This document shows, one piece after another, positions 26,559 through 35,100 of a stretch of 64,000 nucleotides of DNA. The position numbers and the translations under genes are program-made. Every line of letters starts with the position of its first letter. Position 1 is the first letter of the stretch. The notes under the pieces were generated by a model. That model worked only from the letters and a program-made list of their open reading frames with translations, was not told the DNA's origin and made no database searches. Source of the stretch: Aminipila butyrica (GTDB lineage Bacteria > Bacillota > Clostridia > Peptostreptococcales > Anaerovoracaceae); NCBI RefSeq assembly GCF_010669305.1, contig NZ_CP048649.1, positions 744,001 to 808,000 of the forward strand, given 5' to 3'.

Positions 26559-29057
26559 ATGACAGATCAAAAAAAGAAAGAAATTTTGGATAAATTAAAG
26601 GATGAACTGGAGAAAGCACTGGATGAATCAGACCGGCTGCTTTCTGGATTCGGCGATTATGAGGAAATCGGCGATTTCGGTGACGAGGGCCAAAATCAGG
26701 AAGAGGAAGAAGACGACGAAGAAGACCCACAGGATGTGGCAGAAGATGGCAGCCGAGTGCTGCCGATGATTCCGCTTCGAGGCATATGCGTTTTCCCGAC
26801 CATGGTGCTGCATTTCGATATTGGACGGGAAAAGTCTATTCAGGCTTTAGAAAAAGCGATGATTATGAATCAGCGAATCTTCCTGGCCACTCAAAAGGAT
26901 GAAAATACAGACTTACCAACCATTGGTGATTTCTATCAGGTGGGTACTATCGCCAAGATTAAACAGATGCTTAAGCTGCCTGGGGATTCCATTCGAGTTT
27001 TGGTAGAAGGAGTCAGCCGAGGAGAAATTCGGGAAGTAGTTCTGGAAGTACCGTATTTTAAGTGTCGAGTGGTGGCAGCCCCAGAACCGGAAAGTGAAGA
27101 ACCTAGCAGCCGGACGACGGCCCTTATGCGGGCTACCTTGGCCAGCTTTGAGGAGTACTTGTCCCTGCACACGAAGATTGCGAAGGACGTACTGCCTAGT
27201 ATTTCGTCCATCAACCAGCCGGGGCGTATGGCGGATTTAATCACCTCACACTTGTCTATTCGTTTACAGGAGAAGCAGGAAGTTCTGGAATGTTATGATG
27301 TGTACGAGCGGTTGGAAAAAGTGAATCAAATCCTCATTCGGGAGATTGAAATCCTCCATATTGAGCAGGATATCAATTCCAAATTGAAGACTGCTATTAA
27401 CAAGCATCAGAAGGAATATTACTTGCGGGAACAGCTGCGGGTGATTCAAGATGAGCTGGGACAGGGCGAGGAAGTGGAAGACGAGGTAGATGACTGGAAC
27501 AAACAGCTGAAAAAGCTTAAGCTTCCGGCCAAAACGGCGGAAAAGGTCAGCAAGGAGATTAAGCGTTTCAGCAAACTCCAGCCTTCTTCGGCGGAAAGCA
27601 GTGTTATTCGCACCTATGTGGAGACTATTTTAGCTCTGCCTTGGAACAAGGCGGCTAAATCCAATATAGACTTGAAAAAGGCAGAGAAAATTTTAAATAC
27701 CGATCATTACGGACTGGAAAAGGTCAAGGAGCGGGTGCTGGAATATTTAGCAGTCATTCAGCTGTCTAACAGCATCAAGGGACCTATACTCTGCTTGGTA
27801 GGCCCTCCGGGAGTGGGTAAGACTTCGATTGCCCGGTCGGTAGCCAGAGCTATCAATCGAGATTTTGTGCGTATGTCTCTGGGCGGAGTCCGGGACGAAG
27901 CAGAAATCCGAGGACACCGGCGGACGTATATTGGTGCTATCCCGGGCCGGGTGATTTCCAGCATTAAGGAAGCGGGTACCAATAATCCGGTATTCCTCTT
28001 CGACGAGGTGGATAAGATTGGTACGGACTTTAAAGGAGATCCGGCCTCTGCTCTGCTGGAGGTGTTGGACCCAGAACAGAATAAGGAATTTATGGATCAC
28101 TATCTGGAGGTGCCTTTTGACTTGTCCAAGGTGATGTTTATTACCACGGCCAATACCATCGACACCATCCCGCGGCCGCTTTTAGACCGAATGGAAGTAA
28201 TACACGTATCTGGCTACACCGAGGAGGAAAAGGTCAACATTGCGGAGAAGTACCTAGTTCCTAAAAAAATAAAAGAACATGGTTTAAAAACCACGGATAT
28301 CAGTGTTTCTGAAGCTACGGTCCGGGATTTAATCAACTATTACACCAGAGAATCCGGGGTGCGGAATCTGGAGCGAGAAATTGCTAACCTGTGCCGAAAA
28401 GTGGCCAGAAAGATTGTCTCTAATAAGGAGAAGAGCTATCGCATTACGCCAAAGAATCTGGAAAGCTATTTGGGTAAGAAGCGGTTCCGCTACGATATCA
28501 TCCAAGGAGAAAATGAAGTGGGTGTAACGACGGGGCTGGCCTGGACCAGAGTAGGCGGCGATACGCTGTTTATTGAAACTACTTGTGTACCGGGAACAGG
28601 AAAGCTGGTGCTGACTGGCCAACTAGGTGAGGTTATGCAGGAGTCGGCTAAGGCCGGAATCAGCTATATCCGTACCGTGGCCAAGAAGCTGGGTATTGCA
28701 GAGGATTTTTACAAGACTCAGGATTTACACATACACATTCCGGAAGGGGCCACCCCGAAGGACGGCCCATCTGCTGGCGTGACCATGTGTACGGCCATTA
28801 TTTCCACCCTTACCAATACACCAGTGCGGAAGGATATTGCCATGACTGGTGAGATTACCTTGCGCGGAAAGGTTCTGCCTGTGGGCGGTATTCGGGAAAA
28901 GGTTATGGCAGCTCACCGGGCTGGTATCACTAAAATATTGCTGCCAGTGGACAACGAGAGGGATATTGAGGATATTCCAGCTAACATTCGAAAGAAATTA
29001 GAGTTTGTTCTAATCAAGACCATAGATGAAGCTTTGGAGCATGCCTTGGTGAAATAG
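26559..29057 (+). CDS. lon: ATP-dependent protease Lon (LonA)
   Basis: 832 residues from the ATG at 26559, preceded by GCAGGAGGAAAA; an in-frame ATG 51 nt upstream has no ribosome binding site. A highly acidic stretch of about 25 residues lies near residues 35-60 before the LON substrate-binding domain (RVLPMIPLRGICVFPTM). The AAA+ domain has Walker A GPPGVGKTS and Walker B FLFDEVDKIG. The protease domain has catalytic Ser in PKDGPSAGVTMC and Lys in GIREKVMAAHRAG. The acidic insert before the LON domain is longer than in typical family members. Confidence 0.96.
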   Translation: MTDQKKKEILDKLKDELEKALDESDRLLSGFGDYEEIGDFGDEGQNQEEEEDDEEDPQDVAEDGSRVLPMIPLRGICVFPTMVLHFDIGREKSIQALEKAMIMNQRIFLATQKDENTDLPTIGDFYQVGTIAKIKQMLKLPGDSIRVLVEGVSRGEIREVVLEVPYFKCRVVAAPEPESEEPSSRTTALMRATLASFEEYLSLHTKIAKDVLPSISSINQPGRMADLITSHLSIRLQEKQEVLECYDVYERLEKVNQILIREIEILHIEQDINSKLKTAINKHQKEYYLREQLRVIQDELGQGEEVEDEVDDWNKQLKKLKLPAKTAEKVSKEIKRFSKLQPSSAESSVIRTYVETILALPWNKAAKSNIDLKKAEKILNTDHYGLEKVKERVLEYLAVIQLSNSIKGPILCLVGPPGVGKTSIARSVARAINRDFVRMSLGGVRDEAEIRGHRRTYIGAIPGRVISSIKEAGTNNPVFLFDEVDKIGTDFKGDPASALLEVLDPEQNKEFMDHYLEVPFDLSKVMFITTANTIDTIPRPLLDRMEVIHVSGYTEEEKVNIAEKYLVPKKIKEHGLKTTDISVSEATVRDLINYYTRESGVRNLEREIANLCRKVARKIVSNKEKSYRITPKNLESYLGKKRFRYDIIQGENEVGVTTGLAWTRVGGDTLFIETTCVPGTGKLVLTGQLGEVMQESAKAGISYIRTVAKKLGIAEDFYKTQDLHIHIPEGATPKDGPSAGVTMCTAIISTLTNTPVRKDIAMTGEITLRGKVLPVGGIREKVMAAHRAGITKILLPVDNERDIEDIPANIRKKLEFVLIKTIDEALEHALVK

Positions 29058-29114
29058 GGCAGCCAGAGACGGAAATGATGCTAAAGAACATTGAAAATAA
29101 AAAGGAAAAGTGAT

Positions 29115-29720
29115 ATGATTATAAAGAAGGCGGATATTGAGACAGTGGCGGTAAAGCCCAGCCAATATCCAGAGACGGATATACCGGAGATTGCATTTGC
29201 AGGGCGTTCCAATGTGGGTAAATCTTCCTTGCTGAACCTGCTGACCAACCGTCGAAACCTGGCTAGGACCAGTGGGAATCCCGGTAAGACCCGAACCATC
29301 AACTTCTACCGGGTCAACGATGACTTTCGTATTGTAGACCTGCCGGGATACGGTTACGCCAAGATTTCTCGGTCTCAGTCCGAAGGTTGGGGACAGATGA
29401 TTGAAACCTACCTAGAGGGACGGACCACCTTATTAAAGGTGGTCCAGCTGGTGGATATCCGCCATGAACCTTCCGCGCAGGATGTGCAGATGTACAATTA
29501 TCTGCGCCACTTTGGGTTGGACGGCATTGTGGTGGCTACCAAGGCGGACAAGGTTTCGACGAATGAAAAGCAAAAATGTATCAGCGTTATCAGAAAGACT
29601 TTAGGATTATCCGCAGAAGATAAGGTGATTCCAGTTTCTGCGCTGAAGCGAACGGGCCATGAGGTCCTGCTGGAAGAGCTGGAGCATCTGCTGGCCTCTT
29701 CTGCCAATGTAGCTGAGTGA
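29115..29720 (+). CDS. engB: Ribosome biogenesis GTPase EngB/YsxC
   Basis: 201 residues from the ATG at 29115 (AAAGGAAAAG upstream); a TTG eight codons earlier is an alternative. GTPase motifs are present: G1 GRSNVGKSS, G3 DLPGYGYA and G4 TKADK, with PVSALKRTG as G5. YsxC assists late assembly of the large ribosomal subunit. Its place directly after lon is the classical lon-ysxC order of Bacillota. Confidence 0.95.
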   Translation: MIIKKADIETVAVKPSQYPETDIPEIAFAGRSNVGKSSLLNLLTNRRNLARTSGNPGKTRTINFYRVNDDFRIVDLPGYGYAKISRSQSEGWGQMIETYLEGRTTLLKVVQLVDIRHEPSAQDVQMYNYLRHFGLDGIVVATKADKVSTNEKQKCISVIRKTLGLSAEDKVIPVSALKRTGHEVLLEELEHLLASSANVAE

Positions 29721-29742
29721 GGCTAGAGGCGAAGGAGAGCAA

Positions 29743-30093
29743 ATGTATCAATTTATTGGTTTCAATGTGATCTTTAAACGAATCAAGGCCATTCGTTCCA
29801 TGATGGCGGATAAAACGGTGCCTCGACGGAAAAAACTGTTGATTATTTTAGGTATTGCCTATTTAATTTCGCCCCTTGATCTGATTCCGGCGGTACTTTT
29901 TCCTATCGCTTGGATGGATGATTTGGTGTTGTGGATTTGGATTCTCCTGCATCTGAAAGATGAATTGGACAAATATTGGTTAGGCGAGAAGGCAGAGGAC
30001 TTATCTAAAAGCTATAAAGGAAAAGATATTATAGACGCAGAGGCTTATGAAGTGGACGCGGATGAAAATAAGGAGTCAGACAATGGAAAATAA
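29743..30093 (+). CDS. YkvA family (DUF1232) membrane protein
   Basis: 116 residues. The DUF1232 core is plain: RRKKLLIILGIAYLISPLDLIPAVLF followed by WMDDLVL. It has one or two membrane segments and a charged C-terminal tail (about 35 residues). The family is widespread with no agreed function. GAAGGAGAG precedes the ATG. Its last 11 nt overlap hpt, so translation of the two is coupled. Confidence 0.85.
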   Translation: MYQFIGFNVIFKRIKAIRSMMADKTVPRRKKLLIILGIAYLISPLDLIPAVLFPIAWMDDLVLWIWILLHLKDELDKYWLGEKAEDLSKSYKGKDIIDAEAYEVDADENKESDNGK

Positions 30094-30619
30094 GTATCAG
30101 GACAAAATCGGCACGGTAATGATCACTCAGGAGGAGATTCAGCAGCGGGCGCAGGAACTCGGTGCGCAGATTACCGAAGACTTTGCCGGCGAGGAAGTCC
30201 TCGTGGTGGGCATCTTAAAGGGTGCAGTGCTGTGGATGGCCGATATCGTCAAGAACATTAAATTGGATTGTGCCATAGACTTTATGGCCTGTTCTAGCTA
30301 TGGAGCGTCCACCAAGACCTCCGGTGTAGTACGAATCTTAAAGGATTTGGATACTTCCATTGAAGGCCGAAACGTTATCATCGTGGAAGATATCGTGGAC
30401 TCTGGCATCACCTTGAAGTACCTCCGGCAGAATTTGGAGGGGAGAAAGCCAAAATCTATTAAGATATGTTCCCTGTTGGATAAGCCCTCGGGCAGGAGTA
30501 CTGAGCTGGAGGCTGATTATGTGGGATTTACTGTGGAGGACAAGTTTATTATCGGCTATGGACTAGACTTTGACCAGAAATACCGGAACCTGCCATATAT
30601 CAGCTATCTGGAGTCCTAG
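30083..30619 (+). CDS. hpt: Hypoxanthine phosphoribosyltransferase
   Basis: 178 residues from the ATG at 30083 (AAGGAG 7 nt upstream), starting inside the preceding gene. The PRPP-binding signature is IIVEDIVDSGITLKYL and the early substrate loop is VGILKGAVLW. SSYGASTKTSGVV is the flexible catalytic loop. It salvages hypoxanthine and guanine with PRPP to IMP and GMP. Family assignment is firm; preference for guanine or hypoxanthine is not visible. Confidence 0.94.
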   Translation: MENKYQDKIGTVMITQEEIQQRAQELGAQITEDFAGEEVLVVGILKGAVLWMADIVKNIKLDCAIDFMACSSYGASTKTSGVVRILKDLDTSIEGRNVIIVEDIVDSGITLKYLRQNLEGRKPKSIKICSLLDKPSGRSTELEADYVGFTVEDKFIIGYGLDFDQKYRNLPYISYLES

Positions 30620-30718
30620 AAGCAATACTAGCCTCAACAGCTGAGCAGCATCGTTAAAGGTTATGCCTGGGAATGGCTTAGGCGTGATTGATTCATACAT
30701 AATAAGGAGAAGAGAAAA

Positions 30719-31291
30719 ATGAGCTATGAAGTAAAAATTGGATTGTCAAACAAACACCTGCACTTAAGTGATGAGCATATCGCTGCCCTCTTTGGAGCCG
30801 ACCACAAGCTGACCCCTACTAAGGACTTGGTGCAGCCTGGTCAGTTTGCTTGCGAGGAAAAAGTGGATATCGTGGGGCCTAAGGGTACATTAAAAGGCAT
30901 TCGGGTATTGGGACCTGCTAGACCAGAAACTCAGGTAGAACTTGCTATGACTGATGCCAGAACCATCGGCATTAAGGCTCCAGTACGGGAATCCGGTAAG
31001 CTGGAAGGAACGCCAGGGTGCAAACTGATTGGCCCTAAGGGTGAAGTGGATTTAGACCATGGGGTTATGGTAGCCTTGAGACACGTTCACCTGTCTGATG
31101 CCCAAGCCAAGGAAGCTGGTGTAAAGGATAAGGACGTAGTCAGCATTAAGATTGGCGGTGAACGAGGCCTGGTATTTGATAACGTGTTGGTTCGCGCAGG
31201 TGATAAGCATGAGCGGGAAGTCCACTTGGATACGGATGAAGGGAATGCAGCAGGCTGTGGTCCAGATGCGGTCTGTACTATTATTAAATAA
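30719..31291 (+). CDS. pduL: PduL-type phosphotransacylase
   Basis: 190 residues. Two PduL barrel repeats with metal-binding motifs are visible: GLSNKHLHLSDEHI at the N-terminus and ALRHVHLSDAQAKEAG in the second half. The enzyme interconverts acyl-CoA and acyl phosphate. It lacks the microcompartment-targeting N-terminal extension and no shell genes are present, so it probably serves as a housekeeping phosphotransacetylase or propanoyltransferase for acetate formation downstream of PFOR. AAGGAGAAGAG precedes the ATG. Confidence 0.93.
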   Translation: MSYEVKIGLSNKHLHLSDEHIAALFGADHKLTPTKDLVQPGQFACEEKVDIVGPKGTLKGIRVLGPARPETQVELAMTDARTIGIKAPVRESGKLEGTPGCKLIGPKGEVDLDHGVMVALRHVHLSDAQAKEAGVKDKDVVSIKIGGERGLVFDNVLVRAGDKHEREVHLDTDEGNAAGCGPDAVCTIIK

Positions 31292-31326
31292 TAGCATTTG
31301 AGAACAATATAAGAAAACAACGAGAA

Positions 31327-31363
31327 CAGTCTCTTATCTGAAAAGATAAGGGGCTGTTTTTTT
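31327..31363 (+). terminator. Rho-independent terminator after pduL
   Basis: CAGTCTCTTATCT pairs with AGATAAGGGGCTG over GAAA and is followed by seven T. The remaining sequence up to the next start at 31640 holds no gene I can support. Confidence 0.85.
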
Positions 31364-31639
31364 GTTAGCCGGTTTTTGCATGTTTGTGGATGAAAAGACG
31401 AAAAAAGACGGAAAAAGGTCGGAAACCCTTGTAAATGGACAAAATTGCCGGGTATTTTGCGAACAAATTTGCTGGAATGTATCTAAAAGACAGGGTACTA
31501 TAATAAAGGCTTCTTTTTCCTTGTATAAATTTTTAAAATTTTTCCAAATGTGACCGGTTTGTGACCAGGGTCTGACATAATGGAAAAGTGGAATAAAGAG
31601 GATAAAATAAAAGAATGTCCACAGGCGAAAGGAAACGAT

Positions 31640-32155
31640 ATGGGCGAATCAGAAAAGCTCTTAACCTTTTTACCTAGATACCGGGTCTGCATTGATAGCA
31701 GATATAAAGGAGCTCTAGAAGGCCGGGTGTTTTTCGGCTACAGGAAGTGGGATGGGATGAGGTTTGCAGACGTTCACGAATTGCTTTTCCTGCTGGAAAA
31801 GGTTATGGACCAACTGAACTGTCCGGCGGCAGCAAATGAAATGCGTCATTTCCGCACAGAGAAAGAGAGCTATAGAAAAAAAGAGAAAAATGCCAATAGC
31901 AGCAGTGCAGAAATTAGGGAGGCAAAGAGAGCTATGAGAAAATTTGATACTGGTAGTGAAAGAGGTCAGAAGGCTACTTTCATTTTGCAAATAAAATTCA
32001 GGCAAAACGCCAGTTGGCAAGGAACTGTCCAATGGGTTGAAAAGAAGCAGGAACTGAACTTTAGAAGTGCATTGGAGTTGATTAAGATTATTGACAGCGC
32101 ATGTGAAGAAGGTTATCAGACCGAAGTCCTTGGACTGGACGATAAAATAGGTTAA
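31640..32155 (+). CDS. Hypothetical protein with two related modules
   Basis: 171 residues from the ATG at 31640 (GAAAGGAAAC upstream); an ATG 20 codons earlier is possible. Two similar segments of about 40 residues are visible: residues 15-55 (RVCIDSRYKGALEGRVFFGY, then FADVHELLFLLEKVMDQ) and residues 115-155 (LQIKFRQNASWQGTVQW, then FRSALELIKIIDSA). They are joined by a charged linker with ESYRKKEKNA. The predicted fold of each is three strands and a helix. I recall the FRQNASWQG-FRSALELI type from uncharacterised Clostridia proteins. It immediately precedes the large surface protein, 23 nt away. Confidence 0.7.
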   Translation: MGESEKLLTFLPRYRVCIDSRYKGALEGRVFFGYRKWDGMRFADVHELLFLLEKVMDQLNCPAAANEMRHFRTEKESYRKKEKNANSSSAEIREAKRAMRKFDTGSERGQKATFILQIKFRQNASWQGTVQWVEKKQELNFRSALELIKIIDSACEEGYQTEVLGLDDKIG

Positions 32156-32178
32156 TTAATTTTAAAAGGAGGTCTAAT

Positions 32179-35100
32179 ATGAGAAGGATACCCAATAAAA
32201 GATGCAACAAGATGTTGGCCGTAGTATTGGCGCTAGTTGTAGCTTTTTCTTATTCCATTCCGATGTCTGTATTTGCATCAGCCGTTTCAAATACTGCAAA
32301 TGTTGTAAAACAAGGCAGTGAATTGTTTTACGACAAGAGTGGACAGAAAGTTAATAGTTTTGACTCAGCGGCTGTTGCGGTGAGTAAAACTATTGCCAAA
32401 TTGTCTGGCGATAATGAATTTCAAATTACGTTGCAGGTAAAAACAAAGGGCGAGGTCCAAACCGAAACGAAGGAAAAGGATGCAGCCGTAGTTTTAGTAA
32501 TGGATGTATCCAATAGTATGATTACGAATAAGGATGGTTCTATTACCCGACTTCAATCCGCTAAGAATGCGGCAAATGATTTCCTGACAAATTATGTGAA
32601 AGACGCAGGGGATGCAAAGCGGATGGTATCTGTAGTGGAGTTTGGCACTTCAGGGAAAACGGTAAGCAGTTGGATAAATGCTAACGGTGGGAATGGAACA
32701 GTTTCCAATGCTGCGAAAAATGCCATCAATGATGTGTCAAATAAGTATTCAGTAAACTATACAAGAGCAGAAAATTATATTAAATGGAACTGGGAAGGTG
32801 ACTGGTGGTATTGCGATTATAATAAATGTGCACTCGCTTATGATTGGCATCATAAATCTGACAAAAGATATGAAAATCATACCCATAGTGTAACCAGAAG
32901 CTACAAAGATGATGGCGGCACTAACATTGAAGCAGGAATGATGCTGGCTAGAAATTTATTAAATGCAGGCCAGCAAACTGGCGGAAGTTTAGGTGAGATA
33001 GAAAATAAGAGCGTGATTATGCTGACAGATGGGGTCCCAACCTCTTCAGTAGTTGATTCCAACGAAGGGGCCACGGATTTTCTCCTTGGAGAAGGTGGAA
33101 CAAAGGTTGATCAAGAAGACTACGAAAACGTTCCATCTGTATGCAGTACCATCAAAAGTTATAATTCAAGCGTATATACTATTTCCTATAATGTAAGTGA
33201 TGAAAAAGTAAATGGAAAAACCGTGCCAAACTGGCTGACGAAGGACGTACAAGTAACGGGAAACTACCAAGCCAACAATGCGGCAGCTCTTTTTGAGGCT
33301 TTTTCAAAGATAAATGAAAAAATTGAAACAACCATTGAAACGTCTAGGTTGAAAATTGAAGATCCGATGGGAGCATTTATTTTATTTGATGGGAGCAATG
33401 CACTTGATGAAAATGCAACTTTTTCAGGAAATAAGCTTACCCTTAATTTAGTAAAAGAAAATGCAACTATTGAGGGAAGTGTAAAAGAATACACGTATTC
33501 TTATAAAGTAAAGCTGGATACAAGTGCACAAGGCTTTGCAGACCAACAAGAGTACCCGACAAATGGAGCAACAACCTTAACGTTCCAATATGGAAGTGAT
33601 CCTGACGCAAAAACTGTAGATTTTACGATACCAAGTGTAAGTGGAAAAGCTCCAGAAGTTGCGTATACCATTGAATACTATAAGTGGGATAAAGAAACAA
33701 AAGATTATCCCGCAGAACCAACTAAAGTAGATGATGGAGGAATCGCAAGACTTTGGTCACAGGTTAATGCGCCGGAGGGGTATGCTCAGAAGTATGTAAA
33801 TGACAATTATCATTTTGTAGAAGGGGATAGCGTATTACAGCTTATTGCCTCTCAGAGTGGAAATGTTCTTAAGCTAAAGTATATGCCAGACTTAGCGGAT
33901 GTGACGGTGGAACATTATTATAAAACAGATATTATCCGTGCTGATGGCAGCAAAATAGAAGGTACAGATTATGTGCTGAAAAGTACAGTGAAAAAAGAAA
34001 ATTTATATGTGGGAGATCAATTTGAAGCCCAATTGATTTCAGAACTTGATGGTGTAAAATATCAGCTGAATCAGAAATCGGATTCACAAACTATAAGTTC
34101 TATTCCTAAAGCTGGAAAAGTAATAAAGCTGTATTATGATGGACAGCAAGACTTAAGAGCGAAGACTTCCGTTGTGGTAAATAGAATTTATAAAACTGGG
34201 AATTATGCCATTAATACAGATACCGGAAGATATGAGGAAGTTTTTACCGTTTCTGAACCTCAGGAATATGAAAAAAATACGGAGGTAAAAGCTCATTCCA
34301 CCTTTGCCACGTCAACCGTAAATGGTGTGACAGCTGGTTATTCTTTTGAAAAAACTGATAATGGAACGTACGATGCGGATAAAAATCAAGTAGAGTTAAA
34401 GCTTGGCGAAGATACAAATGTAATAAATATTACCTTTATCAAGCATGCAGATAAATCTACGCTAAAAGAAACGAAAGTAATTGTTTCCCACAATTACTAT
34501 TTGACCGAAAAGAAGATTGTAGATGGAAAATTGCTGACCGTGGTACCTGAAACTCCGGTTACGGAAAAAACGGAATACACCGAGTATTATGTAGGTGAGC
34601 ACTTTACCCCAGAAGAAATTCTAAGTTATGACGGGACTGTTTACCATGCTGACAGCGAAAACGCTGGTAAGCTTAAAGCATATGAATTACCTTCTGGAAC
34701 TTTAGAAATTAATTTGTCTTATCATTGCACTGTAGCACCTGAAGCAACATCCGTAACCGTAAATCACATTTATCGAACCTACGATAAGGTTTATAACGAA
34801 ACGGTTGATGAAGAAACAGGAGAGGTCACAAGCAAGGTAGAGACTGTTGTAAGAGAAGATGGCAGTGTATCCCAAGATATTAATCAAATAAAAGTTGGCG
34901 ATGCAGATGAAAAGTTATACGTTGGTTTTGTTTATACCGCAGATAAAGATGGCGAGTATGAAGGGAAGGCGTATACCTTTAATGAGAAAGAATCTACTAA
35001 AGATGGTAAGATTACTTTAAATCAAAGCAGCAATGAAATTAATTTATACTATGACATTACGGAAGATACGAGAGAGGCTGCTGATATAGAAGTTCACCAT

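Noticed and set aside
30719..31291. Bacterial microcompartment locus suggested by pduL
   Set aside because: No shell proteins or diol/ethanolamine enzymes on either side; neighbours are hpt and a terminator.
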